From contig NZ_JASBRB010000006.1 of assembly GCF_029960665.1 (NCBI RefSeq), positions 1 through 64,000 of the forward strand: 64,000 nt of DNA, read 5' to 3'. The notes under the pieces are model-generated. The model was not told where the DNA came from. It searched no databases and saw only the letters and a list, made by a program, of their open reading frames with translations. Both the position numbers and the translations under genes were made by a program. This DNA is from Pseudarthrobacter sp. AL07 (lineage in GTDB: Bacteria > Actinomycetota > Actinomycetes > Actinomycetales > Micrococcaceae). Shown in pieces: positions 15,867 through 23,974 of the stretch (position 1 is the stretch's first letter; every line of letters starts with the position of its first letter).

Positions 15867-16982
15867 ATGCATATCACTGTGATCAGCAGCCTGGACGCCC
15901 TGTGCCGCCAGCAAGCCTGCCAAGACGCAGCTGCGGCCAATCCAGGTGCCGTGGTGGTCCTGCACGACCTGCTGGAGAACGGCGTGGTCATCCGCAGGAT
16001 CTCCAGCCAGTCCGGGCTTGTGGAGCGCGCCGAGACGCAGCTGGAACACGGCTGCCTGAGCTGCACCGTGCGGCTGGACCTCGTGCCCACCATCGAGCGG
16101 CTGCTCGAACGCGCGGAGACGCAGGCCATCATCGGGCTCCCGCCGGCGGTGTCTGCGGAGGCCGCGATCGGGGCGCTGCGGCGAGGCCTTTCCCGCCCGG
16201 TGACGATTGATTCCGCTGTCCTTGCCTGCGCCCCTGACACACTGGAGGACCACATTTGGGACCATCACACCCTGTTTGAATCCGGGTTCACGCCGGTCCC
16301 GGAGGACCAGCGCACTGCGGGCGAATTCCTCATCGGCGAATTGTCGTTCAATGACACGGTCCTCCTGGCGGAGGTGGACCTGTTTCCGGCCGACCCCGCC
16401 CTGCGGGTTCGCGGCGTGCAACTGGCCCGGGAACTTGCCCCTCACGCCGACGTGGCGGAAAACGCCGGCCTCATCCGCCCTGGCCGCCACGACTACCATG
16501 ACGCCCTGGGCCGGACGGTCCCCGGTTCGGTGCGGATCCCGGCGTCGTCCTCAACGTCACCGTTCACTACTGTCACCCACCGGGCCCAACGTCCGCTGCA
16601 CCCTGAGCGGTTCCGGCACGCCCTGGCGTCCCTCGCGGAGGGCTGCTGCTGGTTGCGGGGACGCCTGTGGATCGCCGCCGCACCGCAGTGCCGGATCGCC
16701 ATCCAGGGCATCGGCCCGCGTGTCTGGCTCGAAAATACCGGACCGTGGCTGGCCGACCAGGACGCCGGTGCGGCGCCAGATCCCCTCAACCATGTGGACG
16801 CCCACCTGGACTGGCATCCGGAACACGGAGACCGCGGAAGCGTGCTGGCCGCGACCGGAGAGGGCCTGGACCCGGTGGAAATTGCGCAGCTGCTCTCCGC
16901 CTGCGAGCTCACCGACGCGGAAATGGAGGCCGGGTTCGCCGGGCTCACCGATCCTTTCCAGCTCGACCCCGCCCCGAACTGA
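15867..16982 (+). CDS. mrf: COG0523/MRF-like zinc-starvation protein lacking a P-loop
   Basis: This 371-residue protein starts [20 protein letters not shown] and aligns in layout with CobW/COG0523 metallochaperone GTPases and the mycobacterial hibernation-factor-recruiting protein MRF. The cysteine motif appears as [12 protein letters not shown] instead of the usual CXCC form, and a CobW_C-like domain ([20 protein letters not shown]) follows. The GXXXXGKT nucleotide loop expected at residues 8-16 is absent, so it probably does not act as a GTPase. Zur box upstream and a zinc-free L36 gene downstream (74-base gap) fit a role in ribosome remodelling at low zinc. The exact role is inferred. Confidence 0.8.
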   Translation: MHITVISSLDALCRQQACQDAAAANPGAVVVLHDLLENGVVIRRISSQSGLVERAETQLEHGCLSCTVRLDLVPTIERLLERAETQAIIGLPPAVSAEAAIGALRRGLSRPVTIDSAVLACAPDTLEDHIWDHHTLFESGFTPVPEDQRTAGEFLIGELSFNDTVLLAEVDLFPADPALRVRGVQLARELAPHADVAENAGLIRPGRHDYHDALGRTVPGSVRIPASSSTSPFTTVTHRAQRPLHPERFRHALASLAEGCCWLRGRLWIAAAPQCRIAIQGIGPRVWLENTGPWLADQDAGAAPDPLNHVDAHLDWHPEHGDRGSVLAATGEGLDPVEIAQLLSACELTDAEMEAGFAGLTDPFQLDPAPN

Positions 16983-17056
16983 ACGACCCGGCTGCACGCT
17001 GCCCAACCGGCCAAAGCGGCACCCACCAACCGCCACCAACAACAAGGAGCAAGCCC

Positions 17057-17179
17057 ATGAAAGTCAGAAATTCCCTCCGCGCCCCGAAGAAGGTTCCCGG
17101 CGCCCAGATTGTCCGACGCCGGGGCCGGACCTTTGTCATCAACAAAAAGAACCCGCGGATGAAGGCCCGTCAGGGCTGA
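17057..17179 (+). CDS. rpmJ: Ribosomal protein bL36, zinc-independent (type B) form
   Basis: This 40-residue protein ([20 protein letters not shown], then [15 protein letters not shown]) matches type-B L36, with the zinc-ribbon cysteines and histidine of normal L36 missing. It replaces the zinc-binding paralogue in ribosomes when zinc is scarce, freeing zinc for enzymes. AAGGAG precedes the ATG. It follows the MRF-like gene and is probably transcribed from the same Zur-controlled promoter. Confidence 0.95.
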   Translation: MKVRNSLRAPKKVPGAQIVRRRGRTFVINKKNPRMKARQG

Positions 17180-17291
17180 GGCTGCGGACCGGCTCACCCC
17201 GCGCTTGCCGCCGCGCAAGCCACCCGGTTGCGCAAGCCGCGGCAGGCGCTTAGAGTCGGCGGACACGTTGCACTACGCAGAAGGGACTTCC

Positions 17292-17552
17292 ATGCCGAAC
17301 GACACCACTCAGCCCGACAACACCGAACCCGACACCGCGGAATCTGACACGGCAGGCACCAAGGACCCCACCGGCGTCGAGGGTGCCAACCCGGCCCTGG
17401 ACGACACCGGAAGCCCCAAAGCCGGCGAGGTGGGTGACGCTCCGGAGCAGCCCGAGGATCCGCAAAACCTGGACCTCACGCCCGAGGGCCTCTCCGATGA
17501 GCCGGCCAGGGAAGAGGACCCGGACAGCGTGGCCAAGCCGGACAACAGCTAA
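17292..17552 (+). CDS. Small acidic, disordered protein
   Basis: This 86-residue protein starts MPNDTTQPDNTEPDTAESDT and is rich in Asp, Glu, Pro, Thr and Gly with no hydrophobic core, so it is probably disordered. A purine-rich AGAAGGGA lies before the ATG. No family recognised. It ends 18 bases before the family C palindrome that separates it from the pta relic. Confidence 0.6.
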   Translation: MPNDTTQPDNTEPDTAESDTAGTKDPTGVEGANPALDDTGSPKAGEVGDAPEQPEDPQNLDLTPEGLSDEPAREEDPDSVAKPDNS

Positions 17553-17570
17553 CAAGCGCGGCTCCGGCAC

Positions 17571-17626
17571 TGGTGGTTGCGCCTGTCGAAACCGGATCGA
17601 TCCGGTTTCGACAGGCTCTGCCACCG
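17571..17626. repeat. Dispersed repeat family C, copy 3, complete inverted pair
   Basis: TGGTGGTTGCGCCTGTCGAA and ACCGGATC run into the mirrored half GATCCGGTTTCGACAGGC then CCACCGG, giving a palindrome of about 56 bases with no loop and a few mismatches. It is two family C units head to head, lying between convergent genes. Confidence 0.88.
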
Positions 17627-17629
17627 GTA

Positions 17630-18003
17630 TTAGACCGCTGCCGGGGACGGCCCCTGCGCCTGGATGGCCGTGATGGCCACTGTGTTCACGATGTCCTCCA
17701 CGGTGCAGCCGCGCGAGAGGTCGTTGCCGTAGACCAGCACCCGGTCCGGCATGAGCATCAGGAACACCGAGGACACGATCTTCACGCCGTCGCGCGTTTT
17801 GACGAACTCCAGCGCGGGGCGGATGGTGTGCGCAGCGGGCATCGATGTCGGCGCATTTTCCGTCGGCCAGGAGGGCCCGCGCCCACCGGTTTGAAGAACC
17901 CGATCCGGTCCGCGTGCCGGTGGAGTGTGTCCGCGAGGCCCAGAGCCACGAGCGATTTGCCCGATCCCGGGGTGGTCGCGCTGACGTAGATGCCTTTGGC
18001 TAT
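17630..18003 (-). pseudogene. pta: Phosphate acetyltransferase relic with internal deletions
   Basis: Three separate Pta blocks remain in order. First is the N terminus ([20 protein letters not shown], then [19 protein letters not shown]) with its P-loop. Second is [33 protein letters not shown] from the catalytic domain. Third is the extreme C terminus [20 protein letters not shown], which resembles the end of E. coli Pta. An intact gene would be about 2.1 kb; here 374 bases remain, with a frame change between blocks 1 and 2 and an apparent ATG-to-ATA change at the start (18003). It cannot make an active enzyme. ackA, normally its operon partner, lies downstream on the same strand. Confidence 0.88.
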
Positions 18004-18089
18004 GGTTCGCCATTTGCTGTGCGTGGTGCCGGTTCCTCCATCCTTGCACCTTCCGGGGCCGTCACAGGGCACCTGAGAGCGCCGCGCCC

Positions 18090-18135
18090 TTGACATCGGA
18101 CCTGCATCTGGGATTACCTAATGAACATTCGGTAA
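18090..18135 (+). promoter_or_regulatory. paaI-paaK promoter with PaaR-type operator (site 1)
   Basis: TTGACA at 18090 and ATTACC at 18113 are spaced 17 bases apart. A 22-base site from TTACCTA (18114) to TTCGGTAA (18135) overlaps the -10. The same inverted motif occurs at 20075, 23355 and 30575, each before a phenylacetate gene. It lies 22 bases before the paaI start. Confidence 0.78.
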
Positions 18136-18157
18136 ATAAAGCTGGAGGCAATGACGC

Positions 18158-18631
18158 ATGGCTGAAGCAGCACTCTCCGGGGTCACCCACCCCATCCTGG
18201 AAAACGACTATGCCTCCGAATGGATGGGCATTGAAGTCCTCGCCGTCAGCGACGGGCACGCCACCATCCGCATGACCCTCCGGCAGGAAATGCTCAACGG
18301 CTTCGGCATGGCGCACGGAGGAATGATCTTCGCCTTCGCCGATTCCGCCTTCGCCCTGGCCTGCAATCCGGTTAACCCGACGCCGGGAGAGATCAACAAC
18401 ATCACCGTTGCCGCCGGCGTGGACATCAACTTCCTGAAGCCCGCCTACCGCGGCCAGGTGATCACCGCCGTCGCGGACCGCCGGTCCAGCTCGGGCCGCA
18501 GCGGCCTGTACGACATCCAGATTTTCGCGGCCGACGGCGGTGCCCAGCCCGATTCGCCACCCAGTTCCGGCACGCCCGGGGAACTCATTGCCGAGTTCCG
18601 CGGACGCAGCCGCACCATCCCCAAAAAGTAG
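18158..18631 (+). CDS. paaI: Hydroxyphenylacetyl-CoA thioesterase PaaI
   Basis: This 157-residue hotdog-fold thioesterase starts MAEAALSGVTHPILENDYAS behind GGAGG. The family motif NGFGMAHGGMIFAFADSAFA carries the conserved HGG and the catalytic acidic residue in the following helix, and NNITVAAGVDINFLKPA is the matching strand region. PaaI hydrolyses stalled ring-hydroxylated CoA thioesters during phenylacetate breakdown. The insert QPDSPPSSGTPGE near the end is unusual. It is the first gene of an operon with paaK, eight bases apart. Confidence 0.92.
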   Translation: MAEAALSGVTHPILENDYASEWMGIEVLAVSDGHATIRMTLRQEMLNGFGMAHGGMIFAFADSAFALACNPVNPTPGEINNITVAAGVDINFLKPAYRGQVITAVADRRSSSGRSGLYDIQIFAADGGAQPDSPPSSGTPGELIAEFRGRSRTIPKK

Positions 18632-18638
18632 GAAAACC

Positions 18639-20003
18639 ATGACCCTCCACGCCCCCGAAACTCCCGCACCGCAGCCGACCTCCCCGCGTACAGATCCCGT
18701 CCTGGACCGCGAGGAAACCATCTCCCGCGATGAGCTCGAGGCCCTCCAGCTCACCCGCCTGCAGCACACGGTGGCTTACGCCTACAGCCGGGTGCCGCTG
18801 TACAAGCGCAAGTACGACGACGCCGGCATTCACCCTACGGACCTGCGCGAACTGAGCGACCTCGGCAACTTCCCGTTCACCACGAAAGAAGACCTGCGCG
18901 CTGAGTACCCGTTCGGCATGTTCGCTGTCCCCCAGAGCGAAGTAGCCCGCGTGCACGCGAGCTCGGGCACCACGGGCCGGCCCACCGTCGTCGGCTACAC
19001 CAAACAGGACCTGGCCGACTGGGCCAAACTCGTGGCCCGCTGCCTCCGGGCGTCCGGCGTCCGGCCCGGCATGAAGGTCCACAACGCCTACGGCTACGGC
19101 CTGTTCACCGGCGGACTGGGCGCGCACGCCGGCGCGGAAGCGCTGGGCTGCACCGTGATCCCGATGTCCGGCGGGCAGACCGAACGCCAGATCCAGCTCA
19201 TCCAGGACTTCGCGCCGGACGCCATCCTGGCCACGCCCACCTACCTGCTCACCATCGCCGACGCCATGGCACACAAGGGCATCGACCCGACGTCCACCTC
19301 CCTCAAGTACGCGGTCCTGGGCGCCGAGCCGTGGACGCAGGAGATGCGGCACGAACTCGAAGTGACCATGAACATCAAGGCGTGCGACATCTACGGCCTG
19401 TCCGAGGTGATGGGCCCGGGCGTCGCCGGGGAAGCAGTGGAAACCCAGGACGGCAGCCACATCTGGGAGGACCATTTCCGCCCCGAAATCATTGACGCGT
19501 TCAATCCCGTAGTGGGCAAGGAAAACGTGCTGCGCGATGGCGAACACGGCGAACTGGTATTCACCTCGCTCACCAAGGAAGCCCTGCCGATCATCCGCTA
19601 CCGCACCAAGGACCTCACCCGCCTCCTGCCCGGCACGGCCCGCCCCGCGCACCGCCGGATGGGCCGCATCACCGGCCGCAGCGACGACATGATCATTCTG
19701 CGCGGCGTGAACCTCTTCCCGTCCCAGATCGAGGAGATCGCGCTGCGCATCCCCGAACTCAGCCCGCACTTCCAGCTCGAACTCACCCGCCCGGAAGGCC
19801 AGCGGATGGACCAGCTGACCGTCAGGATCGAACGCCGGGACACTGTCACCCCCGAGCAGAGCACGACGGCGGCACGCGCCCTGCAGGAACAGATCAAAAT
19901 CCATGTGGGTTCTTCGTGCGCCGTTGACGTGGTGGAGCCGGGTTCACTGGAGCGGTCAAACGGCAAGCTGCGGCGGATCTACGACCTGCGGCCCAAGGCA
20001 TAG
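18639..20003 (+). CDS. paaK: Phenylacetate-CoA ligase
   Basis: This 454-residue adenylate-forming enzyme activates phenylacetate with ATP and CoA, the first step of the pathway. The AMP-binding motif is SSGTTGRPTVVGYTKQD. VHNAYGYGLFTGGLGAHAGA, IYGLSEVMGPGVAGE and YRTKDLTRLLPG are typical PaaK segments, and the C-terminal domain begins at RGVNLFPSQIEE. A GGAAAA stretch precedes ATG at 18639, eight bases after the paaI stop. Length is normal for the family. Confidence 0.95.
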   Translation: MTLHAPETPAPQPTSPRTDPVLDREETISRDELEALQLTRLQHTVAYAYSRVPLYKRKYDDAGIHPTDLRELSDLGNFPFTTKEDLRAEYPFGMFAVPQSEVARVHASSGTTGRPTVVGYTKQDLADWAKLVARCLRASGVRPGMKVHNAYGYGLFTGGLGAHAGAEALGCTVIPMSGGQTERQIQLIQDFAPDAILATPTYLLTIADAMAHKGIDPTSTSLKYAVLGAEPWTQEMRHELEVTMNIKACDIYGLSEVMGPGVAGEAVETQDGSHIWEDHFRPEIIDAFNPVVGKENVLRDGEHGELVFTSLTKEALPIIRYRTKDLTRLLPGTARPAHRRMGRITGRSDDMIILRGVNLFPSQIEEIALRIPELSPHFQLELTRPEGQRMDQLTVRIERRDTVTPEQSTTAARALQEQIKIHVGSSCAVDVVEPGSLERSNGKLRRIYDLRPKA

Positions 20004-20021
20004 GGCCCGCCACCTTCCCGC

Positions 20022-20044
20022 GCGAGCGGACACTTGGGGCCCCG
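20022..20044 (+). repeat. Possible dispersed repeat family D, copy 1
   Basis: GCGCGAGCGGACACTTGGGG closely matches, with one base changed, the GCGCGAACGGACACTTGAG unit present twice in the 5' end of the enoyl-CoA hydratase gene (minus strand, 29236-29288). It lies just after paaK. Three copies in one window suggest a small dispersed repeat, though chance similarity of a short motif is possible. Confidence 0.5.
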
Positions 20045-20074
20045 GCCTGCGGGTCCGCTGCGCCGCTGCCGGGA

Positions 20075-20096
20075 TTACCGAACGTTCATGGGAAAA
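20075..20096 (+). promoter_or_regulatory. PaaR-type operator (site 2) before the TetR gene
   Basis: TTACCGAACGTTCATGG matches the left half and centre of the 22-base motif found at the other three sites; the right half is degenerate. It ends nine bases before the regulator start codon, which suggests autorepression. Confidence 0.72.
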
Positions 20097-20104
20097 TAGC
20101 CGGT

Positions 20105-20710
20105 ATGCCCACTACAGCAGCCCCCAACAAGCGCGGCCGTCCCGGTTACGACCAGCAGTCGGTGCTGCTCATCGCCGTCGACGTCTTCAACCGGCACGGC
20201 TATGACGCCACGTCCATGGGAATCCTCGCCGAGAACCTGGGCATCTCGAAATCGGCCATCTACCACCACGTGCCGTCCAAGGGCGACCTCCTGAGGCTCG
20301 CCCTCGACCACGCGCTGGGCGGCCTGGAATCAATCCTCGAACAGACCGGGGCCCAAAGCGGTGCGGCGGACGCACGGCTGGAATTTGTCCTGCGTCAGAC
20401 CGTGGCCGTCCTGGTGGAGCGGCTGCCGTTTGTCACGCTGCTCCTGCGGTTGCGGGGCAATACTGACATTGAGCGCGACGCCCTGGAACGGCGTCGTGCG
20501 TTTGATCACGAGGTGGCCGCCCTCATTTCCGCAGCCCGCGACGAAGGATCGCTGCGCCAGGACATCGATCCGCGTACCGTCACGCGCCTGCTGTTCGGGA
20601 CCATCAACTCAATCGTCGAATGGTACAAACCGGGCGGCTCCCTCACACCGGAGAAACTGGCCGACGACGTCATCACCATCGCGTTCGACGGGCTCCACGC
20701 GCAGCACTAG
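20105..20710 (+). CDS. paaR: TetR-family repressor, probable phenylacetate regulator PaaR
   Basis: This 201-residue regulator has an N-terminal TetR helix-turn-helix (residues about 25-60: MGILAENLGISKSAIYHHVP, then SKGDLLRLALDHAL) and an all-helical ligand domain. It sits between paaK and paaZ and has its own copy of the operator motif. By analogy with TetR-type PaaR proteins it would release DNA on binding phenylacetyl-CoA. The symbol is inferred from position and shared sites rather than from a diagnostic residue. A family C repeat begins at the base after its stop. Confidence 0.85.
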   Translation: MPTTAAPNKRGRPGYDQQSVLLIAVDVFNRHGYDATSMGILAENLGISKSAIYHHVPSKGDLLRLALDHALGGLESILEQTGAQSGAADARLEFVLRQTVAVLVERLPFVTLLLRLRGNTDIERDALERRRAFDHEVAALISAARDEGSLRQDIDPRTVTRLLFGTINSIVEWYKPGGSLTPEKLADDVITIAFDGLHAQH

Positions 20711-20734
20711 GGTTTCGACAAGCTCAACCACCGG
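20711..20734 (-). repeat. Dispersed repeat family C, copy 4
   Basis: GGTTTCGACAAGCTCAACC starts directly after the TetR stop codon and ends four bases before the stop of the converging VOC gene. It is the reverse-orientation form of the element at 13695. Confidence 0.85.
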
Positions 20735-20738
20735 GCGG

Positions 20739-21146
20739 TCAGAGCTGGTATTCGGCCTGCATACCCAACGTCTCGTGAACGCAGAGGATGTTGTGTTCCG
20801 TGTCCATGAACCAGGCGCATTTCTCGGAGTCCGTGGTGCAGATGTGGTTCTCGGTCCTAAGGTTGGGCAGGTCGTAGTCCTGGAACCGGACGCCCTTGGC
20901 CTCCATGTCCTGCACGATCCGCTCAATGTTTCGCACCTCGAAACTGAGGGCGGTGTGCTCGGAGTGCTTCCCGTCCGAGACCGGCAACAACTGCAGCATC
21001 GGGCCGCCGTCGCTACCGAGTAATTCGCTTCCATTGTCCGTCATTCCGCGGTGCGGGAGGCCCAGTTTTTCGGTGTAGAAACTGCGGGCGCGCGCTGCGT
21101 CATCGACGGGCAGGATGGTTGTGGCTGTGTTCATGGCTAGGTTCAT
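20739..21146 (-). CDS. VOC (glyoxalase/dioxygenase) superfamily protein
   Basis: This 135-residue protein starts MNLAMNTATTILPVDDAARA behind a strong AGGAGGTGG site. RARSFYTEKLGLPHRGMTDN is the typical first half of a VOC module, and NIERIVQDMEAKGVRFQDYD and FMDTEHNILCVHETL the second. It is one-domain length and would act as a dimer. Likely metal ligands cannot be fixed from sequence alone, so glyoxalase, resistance or dioxygenase-like roles remain open. Confidence 0.85.
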   Translation of the reverse strand: MNLAMNTATTILPVDDAARARSFYTEKLGLPHRGMTDNGSELLGSDGGPMLQLLPVSDGKHSEHTALSFEVRNIERIVQDMEAKGVRFQDYDLPNLRTENHICTTDSEKCAWFMDTEHNILCVHETLGMQAEYQL

Positions 21147-21207
21147 TTCGCCACCTCCTACGGTGGAAATTTTACGCCGCGGCAACCCGGAAAGATCCAA
21201 ACGGGGG

Positions 21208-23310
21208 CTACTTTTCGACCAGCGTGAGGACGTCGTAGGTGGCTACAATCTCGTCGTTCTGGTTGGTCAGGAGCGCGTCCCAGGCCACCTCGCCGTATTC
21301 GTACGTTTCGCGCGGCGTGATCTTCTTTGCCGTCAGGGTGACCCGGATGGAATCCCCGGCAGCCACGGGTGTGATGAAGCGGAGGTTCTCCAGGCCGTAG
21401 TTGGCCAGGACCGGGCCCGGCGCCGGTTCCACGAACAGTCCGGCGGCCCAGCTCAGCAGCAGGTATCCGTGCGCCACGATGCCCGGGAAGAACGGGTTGG
21501 CTTCGGCCGCTTCCTGGTTGGTGTGGGCATAGAAGGTATCGCCGGTGGAGTCGGCGAACGCTGAGATGTCCGCCAAGGCCACTTCCCGCAGCCCGGACCG
21601 GACGGCGTCGCCGATCCGCAACGAAGCCAGCGACTTCCGGAACGGGTGCGTCCCCTCGGTCTCCGCAGTGAAGTTCCGGTCCGCCCCGGTGTGCCAGAGG
21701 CCGGTGACGGCGGTGAGCATGTTGGGCGAGCCCTGGATAGCGGTGCGCTGCATGTGGTGCATGACCGATCGGATGCCGCCCAGTTCCTCGCCGCCGCCGG
21801 CCCTGCCGGGACCGCCGTGGACCAGATGCGGGACAGGGGACCCGTGGCCCGTGGAACTGCGGGCGTCCTCACGGTTGAGCATCAACACACGGCCATGGTG
21901 GGCAGCGATCCCGGTGACCAGTTCGCGTGCTACGGCCGGATCGTTGGTGCACACCGATGCCACGAGGGAGCCGCCGCCCCGGGCGGCGAGCCGGACGGCG
22001 TCGGGCAGGTCCGTGTATCCGATCACGGAGGCTACCGGGCCGAACGCCTCCAGCGAGTGGATCGCGTCGGTCTCTGCGTCAGCCCAGCTCAGCACCACCG
22101 GCGACATAAAGGCGCCGGCATCCACTACACCCGTGGTACCGCTGGCAGAAGTGACCGCCGGCGAATCGAGCGTTCCGTACGCAAGCTCACCGCCGGCGTC
22201 GAGCATTGACTGCACCGCGGCGCGGACGTCGGCGAGCTGCTCAAGCGACGCCAACGCGCCCATGGTGACGCCGTCGGCGCGGGGATCCCCCAGCACCACA
22301 CGCTCGTCCACCCGTTTTCCAATGGCGGCGATCACCGCCGGCACCAGCTCCTGCGGGACGATGGCGCGGCGGATGGACGTGCACTTCTGGCCCGCCTTGA
22401 CCGTCATTTCGGTGACCACGGACTTAATGAAGGCATCGAATTCCGGTGTGCCCTCCACCGCGTCGGGGCCCAGGATGGCGGCGTTGAGGGAGTCTGTTTC
22501 GGACGTGAACCGGACGCCGCCCTGCACCACGTTGGGATGCGATTTCAGGGACAGCGCGGTGGACGCGGAGCCGGTGAAGGCCACCAGGTCGCGGTAGTCC
22601 AGCACGTCGAGGAGGCCGCGGACGGAGCCGGAAATGAGCTGCAGCGAGCCCTTGGGCAGGATGTTGGATTCGATGATCGCCTTCACCACGGCCGCCGCCA
22701 CGTACCCGGTGGGGGTGGCTGGCTTGACGATGGTGGGGACCCCGGCGAGGAAGGCCGGCGCGAGTTTCTCCAGCATGCCCCAGACCGGGAAGTTGAACGC
22801 GTTGATCTGCACCGCAACACCGGGAATGCGCATGTAGATGTGCTCGGCCACGAACGAACCGTCCTTGGACAACACCTCCATGGGGCCGTCCACCACCACC
22901 TGCGAATTAGGCAGCTCGCGCCGGCCCTTGGAGCCAAACGTGAAGAGGACGCCGATGCCGCCGTCGATATCGATCATCGAGTCGATCTTGGTGGCCCCGG
23001 TCTGGGCCGAAAACGTGTAGAAATGCTCGCGCCGGGCATTCAGGTACTGCGCCAGCTCCTTGAGCTTGAGCGCGCGCTGGTGGAAGGTCAGCTTGCCCAG
23101 TTCAGCCTGTCCCGTGGTGCGGCCGTAATCCACGACGGCGGCAAGGTCCAGGCCCTCGGTGCTCACCTTGGCCAGAACTTCCCCGGTGCTCGCATCCCGT
23201 ACGGGGACAGCGGAGGCTGCCGAACCGGCGTCGGGAGCCCACCAGGAATCCTGGACAAAACTGGGAACGGTCTGGACTGTGTCGACTGTGGCTTCGGCAG
23301 TGGTGGTCAT
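21208..23310 (-). CDS. paaZ: Bifunctional oxepin-CoA hydrolase / aldehyde dehydrogenase PaaZ
   Basis: This 700-residue fusion opens the oxepin-CoA ring and oxidises the resulting semialdehyde in aerobic phenylacetate breakdown. Residues about 1-520 are aldehyde dehydrogenase (QINAFNFPVWGMLEKLAPAF, LVAFTGSAST, and the catalytic Cys in VKAGQKCTSIRRA). Residues about 545-700 are a MaoC-like hydratase with DSTGDTFYAH holding the Asp/His pair and NPFFPGIVAHGYLLLSWAAG. ATG at 23310 begins MTTTAEATVDTVQTVPS. A PaaR-type operator lies 45 bases upstream, shared with the divergent thioesterase gene. Confidence 0.95.
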   Translation of the reverse strand: MTTTAEATVDTVQTVPSFVQDSWWAPDAGSAASAVPVRDASTGEVLAKVSTEGLDLAAVVDYGRTTGQAELGKLTFHQRALKLKELAQYLNARREHFYTFSAQTGATKIDSMIDIDGGIGVLFTFGSKGRRELPNSQVVVDGPMEVLSKDGSFVAEHIYMRIPGVAVQINAFNFPVWGMLEKLAPAFLAGVPTIVKPATPTGYVAAAVVKAIIESNILPKGSLQLISGSVRGLLDVLDYRDLVAFTGSASTALSLKSHPNVVQGGVRFTSETDSLNAAILGPDAVEGTPEFDAFIKSVVTEMTVKAGQKCTSIRRAIVPQELVPAVIAAIGKRVDERVVLGDPRADGVTMGALASLEQLADVRAAVQSMLDAGGELAYGTLDSPAVTSASGTTGVVDAGAFMSPVVLSWADAETDAIHSLEAFGPVASVIGYTDLPDAVRLAARGGGSLVASVCTNDPAVARELVTGIAAHHGRVLMLNREDARSSTGHGSPVPHLVHGGPGRAGGGEELGGIRSVMHHMQRTAIQGSPNMLTAVTGLWHTGADRNFTAETEGTHPFRKSLASLRIGDAVRSGLREVALADISAFADSTGDTFYAHTNQEAAEANPFFPGIVAHGYLLLSWAAGLFVEPAPGPVLANYGLENLRFITPVAAGDSIRVTLTAKKITPRETYEYGEVAWDALLTNQNDEIVATYDVLTLVEK

Positions 23311-23354
23311 CGTTGACGGGTCCTTCCAACACGGGGACAAACGGGGCCAAGGCT

Positions 23355-23376
23355 TTACTGACCGTCCGTTCGGTAA
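23355..23376. promoter_or_regulatory. PaaR-type operator (site 3) between divergent paaZ and thioesterase genes
   Basis: TTACTGACCG-TC-CGTTCGGTAA is the most symmetric copy of the regulon motif. It lies in the 131-base gap between two divergent paa genes and could control both. Confidence 0.8.
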
Positions 23377-23441
23377 TATGTCTACAGTACATGACTGTGC
23401 TGCACTGCACACTGAAAGTTCAGCCTCGACAAAGGAGACCC

Positions 23442-23885
23442 ATGAGCGCCCTATCCCCCGACGCCGCTGCGCCGGACGCCACCGCCCATGGTGCTGCCCC
23501 GTGGAAGATCGTCCTCGGCGAACTCGACGAGAAGATGGGTGTGAAGATCCTGGAGGAATCGGTCCAGCGCGTGGTGGCCACGATGCCGGTGGAGGGCAAC
23601 AGGCAGTCGTTCGGGTTGCTCCACGGCGGCGCGTCCTTGGCGGCAGGCGAGGCCGTGGGCTCCTGGGCGGCCGTGATCCACGCCAGCACACTGGGGAAAA
23701 CTGCCGTGGGCGTGGACGTCTCAGCGACGCATCACCGCTCGGCGCGCGAGGGGCAGATCACCATCACCGCGACGCCCATCCACCTCGGCGGCACCCTGAC
23801 CACGCACGAGGTCCTGATCACCAACGACGCCGGCCAGCGCCTCTGCACGCTGCGCATCACCAACCTGCTGATGGACAAGAAGTAG
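23442..23885 (+). CDS. Hotdog-fold thioesterase, PaaI-like paralogue
   Basis: This 147-residue protein starts MSALSPDAAAPDATAHGAAP behind AAAGGAG. The core QSFGLLHGGASLAAGEAVGS carries the HGG motif and the acidic active-site residue of 4-hydroxybenzoyl-CoA-type thioesterases (Glu here). KTAVGVDVSATHHRSAREGQ is the matching strand-turn. It is a second thioesterase besides PaaI in the same regulon, divergent from paaZ. Its CoA substrate is not evident. Confidence 0.88.
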   Translation: MSALSPDAAAPDATAHGAAPWKIVLGELDEKMGVKILEESVQRVVATMPVEGNRQSFGLLHGGASLAAGEAVGSWAAVIHASTLGKTAVGVDVSATHHRSAREGQITITATPIHLGGTLTTHEVLITNDAGQRLCTLRITNLLMDKK

Positions 23886-23900
23886 CCCTCCTACTCTCCG

Positions 23901-23961
23901 GTTGCTCTATCACTTAGCGTCGCTATTCGACGCTGATGACGACGCTAAGTGATAGATCAAC
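23901..23961. repeat. Intergenic palindrome, family A, copy 2
   Basis: GTTGCTCTATCACTTAGCGT and its near-exact reverse complement ending TAAGTGATAGATCAAC (22-base arms, one mismatch) flank 17 bases. It shares GTTGATCTATCACTTA with the palindrome at 11261. It lies between the converging thioesterase and serine protease genes, 14 bases before the protease stop, and can serve as a two-way terminator. Confidence 0.87.
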
Positions 23962-23974
23962 TTCGGGTGGGGCG

